Source: Seonamhaeicola sp. S2-3
Lineage (GTDB): Bacteria; Bacteroidota; Bacteroidia; Flavobacteriales; Flavobacteriaceae
Length of the DNA: 64,000 nucleotides
NCBI RefSeq assembly: GCF_001971785.1
Contig: NZ_CP019389.1
Span: 1,189,001-1,253,000, forward strand
Direction: 5' to 3'
The position numbers and the translations under genes are program-made. This document shows positions 25,494-34,589 of this stretch, piece after piece; positions within the stretch are counted from its first letter, which is position 1; every line of letters starts with the position of its first letter. Under the pieces are notes generated by a model. That model was not told where the DNA came from. It saw nothing but the letters and a program-made list of their open reading frames with translations, and made no database searches.

Positions 25494-26420
25494 TTATTTA
25501 GAAAGTTCTAACATACGTTCAATTGGTAATAATGCACGAGTTCTTAATGGTTCTGGCACATCAATTGCGGGTGTTTCGTTTAACAAACAATCGTACAACT
25601 TTTGCATGGTATTCATTTTCATAAAATGACACTCACTGCAAGCACAAGTATTATCTTCTACAGCGGGTGCTGGGATTAATTCTGTATTAGGCATTTCTAA
25701 TTGCATTTTATGCAAAATACCTGCTTCTGTAGCAACAATAAATTTTTCGTCTTGATGATCTTTTACATAATTTATCATTCCAGAAGTAGAACCAATATAT
25801 GTAGCAGTATTTAGAATATGCTCTTCAGATTCTGGATGAGCAATAATTTTATAGTCTGGGTGTTTTTGGTGAAGCTCAATTAATTTTTCCATAGAGAAGG
25901 CTTCGTGTACCACGCAGCTACCATCCCAAAGCAACATATCTCTTCCTGTTTCTTTCATTATATAGCGCCCTAAATTTTTATCGGGAGCAAAAATGATAGG
26001 TGTATCTTTAGGTACTGAGTTTACTATTTTTAGTGCGTTTGATGAAGTACAAACAATATCACTTAATGCTTTAATTTCTGCAGAACAGTTTACATAAGTA
26101 ATTACAATATGATCTGGGTGTTGTGCTGTAAACTCTTTAAAAGCTGCTGGAGGACATGAATCTGCCAATGAGCATCCGGCTTTTAAATCTGGTAATACAA
26201 CCTTTTTTGAAGGGTTTAATATTTTGGCTGTTTCTGCCATAAAGTGCACGCCTGCAAACACAATAATGTCTGCTTCTGTTTCTGCTGCTTTTTGAGACAA
26301 TCCTAAACTATCACCTACATAATCAGCAATATCTTGTATAGCACCTTCTTGATAGTAATGTGCTAAAATAACAGCATTTTTTTCTTTTCTTAACTGGTTT
26401 ATCTCTTTTACTAAATCCAT
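25494..26420 (-). CDS. nadA: Quinolinate synthase
   Basis: The 308-residue enzyme starts [21 protein letters not shown]. Conserved cysteines for the 4Fe-4S cluster lie in [20 protein letters not shown] and [16 protein letters not shown]. It condenses iminoaspartate, made by NadB, with dihydroxyacetone phosphate to give quinolinate. It is the first gene of the nadA-nadB operon. The gene upstream (26575) has the same direction, with a 154-bp gap. Confidence 0.96.
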   Translation of the reverse strand: MDLVKEINQLRKEKNAVILAHYYQEGAIQDIADYVGDSLGLSQKAAETEADIIVFAGVHFMAETAKILNPSKKVVLPDLKAGCSLADSCPPAAFKEFTAQHPDHIVITYVNCSAEIKALSDIVCTSSNALKIVNSVPKDTPIIFAPDKNLGRYIMKETGRDMLLWDGSCVVHEAFSMEKLIELHQKHPDYKIIAHPESEEHILNTATYIGSTSGMINYVKDHQDEKFIVATEAGILHKMQLEMPNTELIPAPAVEDNTCACSECHFMKMNTMQKLYDCLLNETPAIDVPEPLRTRALLPIERMLELSK

Positions 26421-26574
26421 TTTTACTAACCTAAATAATTACATGAAATTTAATTCAATGTAAATTATATATTACTATGCAAATATCATAATAAAAAATC
26501 TATTGAAATCTGTTTTAATGAAAAAGAAGCTACTGATTAAAAAATAATTAGTGTTTTAAAAGAATCTTTAAAAC

Positions 26575-28377
26575 TTAAGCAGAAAATGATTCTTTATATC
26601 GCAAATTTTGAATTTCTAAATTAATTAAATCTAGTGTTTTTTCACTTTTATCAAACTCTAATAGAACATGTTCTTTAATATCATTAAAAGAATTTTTTAA
26701 CTCTTTAAACATGTTTTTATAATAATGAATTCCTTCTTTTAAGTTTTTACTGAATGTTACCAAATACTTTTCTTCTTTTTTGGTAAAAGTAGCTTTGGTT
26801 TCATCTAATTTATTTTTTAAGTACTCTAAATAAATATGCAACTCTTTAATAAAAATATTAGGTCTATTGGGGGTAGATAGCATATTATCTCTACCATAAA
26901 TGTGGTCTGTTATATTTTTAAGACTCATTATTTTTGAGTAGTAAGCCATATTTGGACCAGGACAAACAGAAACGCCTGTTCCCTCTGTTTTTGTATCTAA
27001 ATTATATGCTAACAATGCTGAAGTTCCCAAACCTACACAAGTACAAGATTTTTCAGTAATTTGATTATACCTTATTTTAAAAGCTTCAGCAGATAAATTT
27101 TCGCTTTCTAGTTGTTTTATTTTTAAATGTTGATATTCTCTTGATGCTGTACAAATACCTTCTTCTTTAAATTCTTTATTTAATGCTACAAACTTTTTGG
27201 GGCATGAACTTCCGGGTCTATTTTTACTAATATGTCTTTCTTTTTCTAAATCTTTAGTGTTGTTTTTAAGGTTATGAAAAGGAATGCCTAAAGGCGAAAT
27301 GTTGCTTAAATACAAATCTTCTTCTTTAGCTTTCACTAATTTATTTAATGTATCGTTATCAACTGTAGTAGCTTCTGGAACCAACAAAAAAGGAGTGCCC
27401 CAACCTACAGATTCTAGGTTGTATTCTTTAATTAAAAAATCATGTTCTTCTTGGGTGCCAACACCTCCTTGTGCAGACACTTCAAAACTTAAAGGTGCTA
27501 CAGGTACAGGGTGCCCTAAATTTATTAATTCTTGTTTATAAATGGTTTCAATGGTTTGCTTTAAGTCTTCTCTTTTTTGTTTGAATTCATTTAAAACAGG
27601 TCCTAGTAAATACCCATCTGTTGCAAATGCATGCCCCCCACAATTTAAACCAGATTCAATTCTGTATTCTGATACCCACAAGCCTTTTTTTGCCAAAAAC
27701 TTCCCTTGAATTAATGCCGACCGATAATCACTTACTTTTAAAGTAATTTTCTTTTTAAAGTCTCCGTTTTTATCTGGATAAAAATCTTCAAACCTACTCA
27801 TATAAGCATATAACCGAGGGTTCATTCCTGCCGATAAGATTACAGACGATTTTAATTTACTATTAGCAAAGCCTCTTAAAGCTGCATGTGCATCATTAAA
27901 CTCTGTTGGCAGTTTTTCATTTTGTAAATAATTATCCTTATCAACTTTAGTCATGATGTTTACATCAATACTGCCTTTAATTAATTTTTTAGAAGCCCAT
28001 TGTTTAATGGCTTTTATACTTACACCATTCTCGGTTAGCTTTTTAAACTCAACACGTAAATTAGCTCCGTTAGGCAGCATATTAATATATGATTTGATGT
28101 TATCATATTTAATAGTTTCAAATTTTTTATCTACTAAATCATTTATTAAATTGAGGTAAGAGGTAATACGTTTTGCTCTAAAATCATGTACTTTATTTGT
28201 AATTTCTTTATAAGGAACTTCAAATTTTTCGCAGTACATTTTTCTAATCTTCTCCAACAAAATATCATCAACCAATGAAATGGCAGAACTCATTCCATAT
28301 TGAGCTACTTTTAAAGGGGTATCTATAGTAAATCCTATACCCATTACAGGTATATGAAATGTGTGTGCGTGTTTCAT
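26575..28377 (-). CDS. FMN-barrel (nitronate-monooxygenase-like) protein with Cys-rich C-terminal region
   Basis: The 600 residues begin FHIPVMGIGFTIDTPLKVA, as TIM-barrel FMN enzymes of the 2-nitropropane dioxygenase family do. Residues 237-250 (EYRIESGLNCGGHA) and 299-333 (EVSAQGGVGTQEEHDF, VGWGTPFLLVPEA) match the family's E-GGH and phosphate-binding GG-G / GTpFl motifs. A region not usual for the family follows, with Cys392, Cys409, Cys445, Cys447 and Cys472 (SSCPKK, GICTAS, KSCTCVG, SVCPGPN), possibly a Fe-S or zinc site. A helical tail (510-600) ends it. Substrate is unknown. It is read toward nadA. An FNR-like palindrome lies 68 bp upstream. Confidence 0.65.
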   Translation of the reverse strand: MKHAHTFHIPVMGIGFTIDTPLKVAQYGMSSAISLVDDILLEKIRKMYCEKFEVPYKEITNKVHDFRAKRITSYLNLINDLVDKKFETIKYDNIKSYINMLPNGANLRVEFKKLTENGVSIKAIKQWASKKLIKGSIDVNIMTKVDKDNYLQNEKLPTEFNDAHAALRGFANSKLKSSVILSAGMNPRLYAYMSRFEDFYPDKNGDFKKKITLKVSDYRSALIQGKFLAKKGLWVSEYRIESGLNCGGHAFATDGYLLGPVLNEFKQKREDLKQTIETIYKQELINLGHPVPVAPLSFEVSAQGGVGTQEEHDFLIKEYNLESVGWGTPFLLVPEATTVDNDTLNKLVKAKEEDLYLSNISPLGIPFHNLKNNTKDLEKERHISKNRPGSSCPKKFVALNKEFKEEGICTASREYQHLKIKQLESENLSAEAFKIRYNQITEKSCTCVGLGTSALLAYNLDTKTEGTGVSVCPGPNMAYYSKIMSLKNITDHIYGRDNMLSTPNRPNIFIKELHIYLEYLKNKLDETKATFTKKEEKYLVTFSKNLKEGIHYYKNMFKELKNSFNDIKEHVLLEFDKSEKTLDLINLEIQNLRYKESFSA

Positions 28378-28444
28378 GTTGTGAAGTTAATTTGTTACTT
28401 ATTACTTAAAGCTAACAAAGTTATTGCAGTGTATTTTTATAGAA

Positions 28445-28460
28445 TATGATATTTATCATA
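28445..28460. promoter_or_regulatory. FNR/CRP-like palindrome
   Basis: TATGATA-TT-TATCATA is a perfect 16-bp dyad containing TGAT-N4-ATCA, the core of FNR sites. It is 68 bp upstream of the minus-strand FMN-barrel gene and 190 bp upstream of ppc. Binding by a CRP/FNR regulator is inference. The rest of the 272-bp gap shows no other clear signal. Confidence 0.5.
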
Positions 28461-28649
28461 CTTATTTAGTCTACCTATTAATGTAGGGCTAATAAAAACA
28501 ACCAATAAAAATGGAATGATATTTAAAAAATGTTTAATTTTTCATAATTACAGCCTTACAAACTCTATAAATCAATAAAACTTCAATGCGTTTAGGGTCT
28601 TTGTCTTTCCTTTATTATTTTTACGGTTCAATTTATATATGAGCAAAGG

Positions 28650-30602
28650 ATGTCAATAGAACCAAAATTAACTAGATTTAATCAAAACGTAATGTCTAAA
28701 TATCAAATATACAACAGTATATTTATGACATTACCATTTGATTCTGTTACAAAAACCGGTGTGTTATTGCCGTTATTTCATGAAACTTGTGAAAAAGGAT
28801 TTGCACAAGGAGATGACCCAACAACTATTGTTGACACATTTTTTAATAAATATCAGGCTAGACGTAATAAACAAAGCCAGATAAATTTATTATTTCGCTT
28901 CATTCAGTATATTGAAAGACAAGTAGTATTATTTGATGCCATTGAAGATGCGGCATTTTCTACTGTAAACAATATGGAAGGCGTAGGTACTTTAAGATAT
29001 TTAAAAGGTTTTGCCAGATCTAACAATAAGCTAGAAGAGCTAAAACAATATCTTGAAGAATTTAAAGTACGTATTGTGTTAACAGCCCACCCAACTCAGT
29101 TTTACCCTGGTCCGGTTTTAGGCATTATTACAGACCTAACCAAGGCTATTGAAGAAAACAACCTGTCTGAAATTAACAATCTTTTTGGGCAGTTAGGTAA
29201 AACCCCTTTCTTTAAGCGCAAAAAACCAACCCCTTACTTTGAAGCCAAAAGCTTAATTTGGTATTTAGAAAATGTTTTCTATGATTCGTTTAGCGAAATA
29301 TACAACTACATTCAACAAAATATTTTTGATGATGGCAAGAAACATAACGATATTATAAATGTTGGTTTCTGGCCTGGTGGAGACCGTGATGGAAACCCTT
29401 TTGTAAAACCAAGCACCACCCTAAAAGTTGCTAGAAAACTAAAACAATCTATATTAAAAAAGTATTATGCCGACTTAAAAAAATTAAGACGCAAACTTAC
29501 TTTTAGAGGGGTTGAAGACAGAATCATTAAACTAGAATCTATCATATACAAATACAGTATAGATTTAAATTATAAAAAAGCCATTACCGCCAAAGAGCTT
29601 TTAGTTGAACTTTTAAGTATTAGAAAGGTAATTGTTGAAGAACACCAAAGTTTGTACGAGCATGAAATTAACGATTTAATAAACCGAGTACACTTGTTTG
29701 GATATTACTTTGCTACTTTAGATATAAGACAAGACAGTAGAATTCATCATTCTGTATTCACTACCGTAGTAGATTATTTAATTAGTAAGGGTAGCAAAAC
29801 GTTTCCAAAAAATTATCATGAATTAACTGAAGAAGAGCAAATAGAAATTCTTTCTAAAGTTACTAATGAAGATATAGATTATGATGCTTTTGATGACGAA
29901 ATGGTATCAAACACATTAAAAACCATTGAAGTTATAAAAGAAATTCAAGGTTTTAATGGTGAAAAAGGCGCTAACCGATACATTATTAGCAACAACCAAA
30001 CAGCACTAAACGTTATGCAACTATTTGCCATGTTGAAAATGGTTGCTTTTAATGACGATTTAACCGTTGATATTGTGCCACTTTTTGAAACCATAACAGA
30101 CCTTGAAAATGCGCCTGCTGTAATGGAGCAATTGTACACAAACCCCGTTTACAGAGCGCACCTAGAAAAACGCGGAAACAAACAAACCATAATGCTTGGT
30201 TTTTCAGATGGAACCAAAGATGGTGGTTACTTAATGGCAAACTGGGGTATTTACAAAGCCAAAGAGCAATTAACCGCAATATCTAGAAAATATGATGTAA
30301 CAGCTATTTTCTTTGATGGTAGAGGTGGACCACCAGCACGTGGAGGTGGAAAAACACATAACTTCTACGCTTCTTTAGGTCCAACCATAGAAGACAAAGA
30401 AGTTCAATTAACCATACAAGGACAAACCATAAGTTCTAACTTCGGAACCAAAAACTCATCACAATTCAACCTAGAACAATTAATAAGTTCTGGTATTTTT
30501 AACAGAATAGGCGAGAGTAACAACGCTTTATCTGATGAAGATAGAGAAGTTATGAATGATTTGGCCGAAACAAGCTATCAGGCATATAAAGATTTTAAAA
30601 GC
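28650..30602 (+). pseudogene. ppc: Phosphoenolpyruvate carboxylase, 5' part (interrupted by IS3-family element)
   Basis: The 651 codons up to the insertion encode most of PEPC: VLTAHPTQ with the catalytic His near 147, FWPGGDRDGNPFV, LGFSDGTKDGGYLMANW and FDGRGGPPARGGGKTHNF near 560. Translation now runs five or six codons into the element and stops at 30618-30620, giving a 656-residue truncated protein. It lacks the last 211 residues including the NIGSRPSKRG active-site segment. PEPC makes oxaloacetate from PEP and bicarbonate to refill the TCA cycle. Joining 30602 to 32020 restores one continuous 862-codon frame, so the break is due only to the insertion. Confidence 0.93.
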
Positions 30603-30709
30603 TGTATTATACTGAAATAGGTTGACTTTTTTTGGTTCATATTTAGCTGTTCAAAAGATTTTTTTTAGCCGTTTAGAAGGCAAAAAAATAGTTTGAACTA
30701 GGTTTGTTC

Positions 30710-31489
30710 TTAAATTGTAAGTTCAGGTAAATTTACATTATTTTTTCTATAGGATTTGTATTTGATGTTTGGATTTAAATGTACTTCAGCAGGTTTTCTT
30801 AGGTCCAGACTAAAATGGGTTCTCAAATTGTTATAAATATATACAGCTTGCTCCGTCATTTTTTGAGCTAAATCGGTGTTTTTAATAGTTTGTTTTAAGC
30901 CGTATTCGTATTTAAGTGTTCTATTAATACGTTCAGCAACAGCGTTTTCATAAGGGTCGTATTGTTCAGCCATACTCATTGTTATTCCGTTGCTTTCGGC
31001 AAACTCGGTATATTTAGGATTGCAGTATTGAAACCCTCTATCTGAGTGATGAATAAGCTTTTGTTTAGGATATTTTCTATTTTTAATAGCCATAGCAAGC
31101 GCCTCTGTACAAAGCGATGTTCTCATATGATTATCGAGTTTATAGCCCATAATTTGCTTAGAATAGGCGTCTGTGACTAAAGCTAGATAGTTGTGCCCAT
31201 TTTCTGTTTTAATGTATGTTATATCGCTAACCCAAAGTTGTTCTGGTCGAGTAGGAACGTGGTCTTTTACCAGGTTCTTATATTTTTTGTACATATGGTT
31301 TGAGTTTGTAGTTGTGATGTAATTTTTAGTTTTAGGAATCAAAAGATTATTTAGCCTAAGGAAGCGATAGAACTTGTCTCTACCAATTTTAATATCAGCG
31401 TTTATAAAGTCCTGTTTTAGTTCTTTATGTAGCTTAATTCCACCAGTTTTAGAGCCTACTTTTTTACGGTAGTCCTTGACCATTTTCAT
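30710..31489 (-). CDS. IS3-family transposase OrfB (DDE integrase core)
   Basis: The 259 residues from the first ATG hold the catalytic triad: WVSDITYIKT (Asp), IHHSDRGFQYC (Asp) and NAVAERINRTLKYEYG (Glu). The true product is probably an OrfAB fusion, because the same frame stays open upstream through KTAYKRKWLYGCFGISKQAF and is reached by a -1 shift at the A-run near 31600. It cuts and joins element ends. Confidence 0.93.
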   Translation of the reverse strand: MKMVKDYRKKVGSKTGGIKLHKELKQDFINADIKIGRDKFYRFLRLNNLLIPKTKNYITTTNSNHMYKKYKNLVKDHVPTRPEQLWVSDITYIKTENGHNYLALVTDAYSKQIMGYKLDNHMRTSLCTEALAMAIKNRKYPKQKLIHHSDRGFQYCNPKYTEFAESNGITMSMAEQYDPYENAVAERINRTLKYEYGLKQTIKNTDLAQKMTEQAVYIYNNLRTHFSLDLRKPAEVHLNPNIKYKSYRKNNVNLPELTI

Positions 31490-31503
31490 TAGCTTCTGAT
31501 GGT

Positions 31504-31962
31504 CTACTTCTTGTTTTTGTTGGGTTTTGAGTCTTTTGTAAAAGGCTTGTTTAGATATCCCAAAACATCCATAGAGCCATTTTCTTTTATACGCTGTTTT
31601 TTCTTTAGCTCTATCTCTTTTGCTAATGTTTTGGGCAATGACTTTTTTGACATATCAACGCCTGTAATAAGTTCCATATCCGCGATAATGTCTTGTTGGA
31701 AGTCTTTTTGAAACTCAAGTTCTTCAATCTTTTCCTTTAACTTTTTAATTTCATCGTTTTTACTCATACCTGTATTTTGTTGTACTAAGGTACTGTATTT
31801 TCTTAACCAATAGGAAATGGTTGTTCTGGGGACGTCGTATTTTTTAGAAGCTTGGTTGTTGGATAGTTGACCGTTTAGGATTTGGTCAACGACTAAAAGT
31901 TTGGTTTCTAAAGTGGCTTTTTGGTAACTTTTTTTTCGCCAGTGCTCATTTTGTGTTTTCAT
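31504..31962 (-). CDS. IS3-family transposase OrfA (HTH)
   Basis: The 152 residues include a helix-turn-helix of transposase IS3 type (LLVVDQILNGQLSNNQASKK, PRTTISYWLRKY) and a leucine-zipper-like helix (KNDEIKKLKEKIEELEFQKD). OrfA binds the element's ends and can control transposition. It ends at 31504, and its frame overlaps the OrfB frame upstream of the OrfB ATG, as is typical. Confidence 0.9.
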   Translation of the reverse strand: MKTQNEHWRKKSYQKATLETKLLVVDQILNGQLSNNQASKKYDVPRTTISYWLRKYSTLVQQNTGMSKNDEIKKLKEKIEELEFQKDFQQDIIADMELITGVDMSKKSLPKTLAKEIELKKKQRIKENGSMDVLGYLNKPFTKDSKPNKNKK

Positions 31963-32019
31963 AAGTGACTATAATTAATGGTTTAATTTTTAGTCAACCT
32001 ATTTCAGGAAAGTTCAAGC

Positions 32020-32655
32020 CACGAAAAGTTTATTCCGTACTTAGAGCATATGAGTACTTTAAAGTATTATGCAAAAACTAATATAGGTAGTAGGCCTTCA
32101 AAAAGAGGCAAATCTGATAAATTAATATTCTCAGATTTAAGAGCTATTCCTTTTGTAGGGTCATGGAGTCAATTAAAACAAAATGTACCCGGATTCTTTG
32201 GCGTAGGAACAGCATTAAAAAAATACGAAGATAGAGGCGAATTTCATAAAGTAGAACAACTTTACAATAACTCTAAATTCTTTAAAACCTTACTAGAAAA
32301 TAGTATGATGTCTTTAACTAAATCATTCTTTGATTTAACTAAGTACATGGCTAAAGACAAAGAATTTGGTGAATTCTGGACTATTATTTACAATGAATAC
32401 CTAGAAACCAAACGTTTGTTACTAAAAGTAACTGGATATAAAGAGTTAATGGAACATGAACCTGCAAGTAAAGCATCTATTCAAGTTAGAGAATCTATTG
32501 TATTACCACTATTAACTATTCAGCAATATGCGCTTAAAAAAATACAAGAATTAAAGAAAGCTGAAGTTAAAGACGAAGAAGAAATTAAAATCTTTGAGAA
32601 GATTGTAACTCGATCTTTATTTGGTAATATTAATGCTAGTAGAAATTCGGCATAA
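32020..32655 (+). pseudogene. ppc: Phosphoenolpyruvate carboxylase, 3' part
   Basis: This is the distal 211 residues of PEPC, beginning HEKFIPYLEHMSTLKYYAK after the duplicated AGC. They include TNIGSRPSKRGKSDKLIFSD and AIPFVGSWSQLKQNVPGFFG, the conserved C-terminal active-site region, and end NINASRNSA. An ATG at 32050 could start a fragment, but that would be inactive alone. No base change is seen in the part, so loss of the element would regenerate the gene. Confidence 0.93.
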
Positions 32656-32675
32656 AAATATGCCTCTATAATATT

Positions 32676-32713
32676 AAAAACCCCTAAGTTAAGTTTATAC
32701 TTAGGGGTTTTTT
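32676..32713 (+). terminator. Rho-independent terminator of ppc
   Basis: AAACCCCTAAGT (32678-32689) pairs with ACTTAGGGGTTT (32699-32710), followed by Ts, 22 bp after the ppc stop. It shows that ppc was a single transcription unit. Confidence 0.92.
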
Positions 32714-32746
32714 AATACCTAGATTTTATTGATATAATACACACAC

Positions 32747-32784
32747 AAAATAGAGGCATCTATAATTATAGACACCTCTATTTT
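32747..32784 (-). terminator. Probable terminator of the amtB-glnK-amtB operon
   Basis: AAAATAGAGG pairs with CCTCTATTTT across an 18-nt loop that is itself AT-rich. It lies 31 bp beyond the stop of the last amtB. The T-run on the minus strand is short, so strength is uncertain. Confidence 0.6.
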
Positions 32785-32814
32785 AGTTGTTAAATTAATA
32801 GTACTTATTATAAA

Positions 32815-34044
32815 CTAGTGTTCATTCATTCGGAAATCTGAATAAGCATCCATACCATGTTCATAACCATCAAGTCCTTCTAACTCTTCTTTTTCAGATA
32901 CTCTAATACCAACTGTTTTCTTCATTATAAAGAATATGATAAATGCAGATGGAATACAAATAGCAGCATACGATAACACACCTACTAATTGGCTAATAAA
33001 CTGATCTACACCAGCTAAAGCTCCAAAAACCCCAACAGCTAAAGTACCCCAAATACCACATACTAAATGTACAGCAATAGCACCAACTGGGTCATCTAAT
33101 CTTAATCTATCTATAAAACTAACAGCAAATACAATTAATACGCCAGCAATGGCACCAATTAATATGGCGTCTGTAGGCCCCATTTGGTCTGCTCCTGCGG
33201 TTATACCGACAAGTCCTCCTAAAATTCCGTTTAAAAACATAGTTAAATCTAAGTTTTTAAATTTTAAGAATGAAACTAAAGCAGCAACAACACCACCTGC
33301 CGCAGCAGCTAAACAAGTAGTAACTAAAGTTAAAGAAGTTAAAGCAGGGTCTGCAGAAAGTACAGAACCTCCATTAAAACCAAACCAACCTAACCAAAGA
33401 ATTAAAACTCCAGCAGTTGCCATTGGAATATTATGACCTGGAATTGCTTGTGGTTTACCATTCTTAAATTTACCAATTCTAGCACCTAATAACCAAACAG
33501 CCACTAAAGCTGCCCAACCACCAACAGAATGCACTAATGTAGAACCTGCAAAATCATAAAAAGGGGTTTCTCTCATATCTAAGAAACCTCCACCCCATTT
33601 CCATGAACCCGCAAGTGGGTATATAATACCAACGTATATTATGGTAAACATCATAAAAGGCCCTATTTTAATACGTTCAGCAACAGCTCCAGAAACAATA
33701 GTGGCAGCGGTAGCAGCAAACATACCTTGAAATAAGAAATCTGTCCAGTAAGTATACCCTTCGTTATATGTTAAATCTGCAGCAGCTGTAGCATCTAACC
33801 CCCATCCAGCAAAACCGAAGATTCCTAAAGAGCCTTCTTCAAAACCTGGATACATTAAATTAAAGCCTACTAAACAGTATAGCAAAAGCCCTATAGTAAT
33901 GATAAAAATATTTTTAAATAATATGTTAATGGTGTTTTTTTGTCTAGTTAGTCCTATTTCTAAAAATGCAAAACCTGTATGCATAAAGAAAACTAGAGCC
34001 GTACAGATCATCATCCATACGTTATTTGTGGTGAGTAATTCCAT
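32815..34044 (-). CDS. amtB: Ammonium transporter (second copy)
   Basis: The 409-residue inner-membrane channel has about 11 helices and the twin pore histidines in STLVHSVGGWAAL and GAIAVHLVCGIWG. The family marks DFLFQGMFAATAATIVSGAVAE and AGSWKWGGGFL are present. It conducts ammonium into the cell and is blocked by GlnK. glnK lies 26 bp upstream on the same strand. It differs clearly from the copy at 34590, so the pair is an old duplication. The C-terminus (EELEGLDGYEHGMDAY) is the segment that responds to GlnK. Confidence 0.95.
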   Translation of the reverse strand: MELLTTNNVWMMICTALVFFMHTGFAFLEIGLTRQKNTINILFKNIFIITIGLLLYCLVGFNLMYPGFEEGSLGIFGFAGWGLDATAAADLTYNEGYTYWTDFLFQGMFAATAATIVSGAVAERIKIGPFMMFTIIYVGIIYPLAGSWKWGGGFLDMRETPFYDFAGSTLVHSVGGWAALVAVWLLGARIGKFKNGKPQAIPGHNIPMATAGVLILWLGWFGFNGGSVLSADPALTSLTLVTTCLAAAAGGVVAALVSFLKFKNLDLTMFLNGILGGLVGITAGADQMGPTDAILIGAIAGVLIVFAVSFIDRLRLDDPVGAIAVHLVCGIWGTLAVGVFGALAGVDQFISQLVGVLSYAAICIPSAFIIFFIMKKTVGIRVSEKEELEGLDGYEHGMDAYSDFRMNEH

Positions 34045-34070
34045 AATGTTTTTAAGTAATTTTTAATGAT

Positions 34071-34409
34071 TTATTTTAAAGTGTCTCCACCCTTTTCTCC
34101 TGTTCTTATTCTGTAACATTCTGTAACATCTGATACAAATATTTTTCCATCTCCTACTTCGCCAGTAGCGGCAGAATCGAGAATTGCTTTTATTGTTGCT
34201 TCTTCAAAATCATCATTAACAACAATTGATAAATACCTACGTTGAATGTCACTTGTACTATAAGACACTCCTCTATAAACATGTCCTTCCTTTTCATTTC
34301 CCAAACCAGTTACATCCCAGTAAGAGAAAAAGTTTACTCCAACTTCGTGTAAAGCTTCTTTTACTACTCTGTATTTGGATTTCCTAATAATAGCTTCAAT
34401 TTTCTTCAT
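34071..34409 (-). CDS. glnK: P-II family nitrogen regulator
   Basis: The 112 residues start MKKIEAIIRKSKYRVVKEAL. The T-loop shows VYRGVSY with Tyr50, at the place uridylylated in E. coli GlnK (Tyr51). The C-terminal signature ATGEVGDGKIFV binds ATP/2-oxoglutarate. It senses nitrogen and energy state and blocks Amt channels. Being placed between two amtB genes is the usual linkage. No glnA or glnD is in the window, so whether Tyr50 is modified is unknown. Confidence 0.95.
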   Translation of the reverse strand: MKKIEAIIRKSKYRVVKEALHEVGVNFFSYWDVTGLGNEKEGHVYRGVSYSTSDIQRRYLSIVVNDDFEEATIKAILDSAATGEVGDGKIFVSDVTECYRIRTGEKGGDTLK

Positions 34410-34497
34410 AATATTTTAATTTTAATAATTAGTTCCCTAAAAATAATGAGTTTAGGATTGGTCTTTTTTAATATAATTTAGTGTGATATCATAAAAT

Positions 34498-34528
34498 AGA
34501 TGCCAAAAGAAAATTTCTTAAGGCATCT
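34498..34528 (-). terminator. Hairpin between amtB and glnK
   Basis: AGATGCC (34498-34504) pairs with GGCATCT (34522-34528), with further pairing inside. It lies 62 bp after the first amtB stop on the minus strand. It may partly terminate the transcript, so glnK-amtB may be expressed less or from its own promoter. Confidence 0.55.
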
Positions 34529-34589
34529 GTTTTTAATCAGCTAGTTAGCTTAAATTTTATTCTAAATATTTATAAGATTTAAAATTATA

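Larger units (their letters stand above)
30603..32016 (-). mobile_element. Complete IS3-family insertion sequence (1414 bp) inside ppc
   Basis: The ends are TG...CA with about 25-bp imperfect inverted repeats sharing the perfect block CTGAAATAGGTTGACT. The target duplication is AGC (30600-30602 and 32017-32019). Two overlapping-frame ORFs encode OrfA and OrfB on the minus strand. Between them, a six-A run (minus strand, 31602-31597) lies where a -1 shift would join OrfA to the frame reading KTAYKRKWLYGCFGISKQAF and on into OrfB. Both ORFs look intact, so the element may be active and recently inserted. It lies opposite to ppc. Confidence 0.93.

Noticed and set aside
32050-32655. A separate 201-residue gene starting at ATG 32050
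   Set aside because: It is the 3' end of ppc; the frame continues upstream to the IS target duplication, and no separate control signal lies before it.
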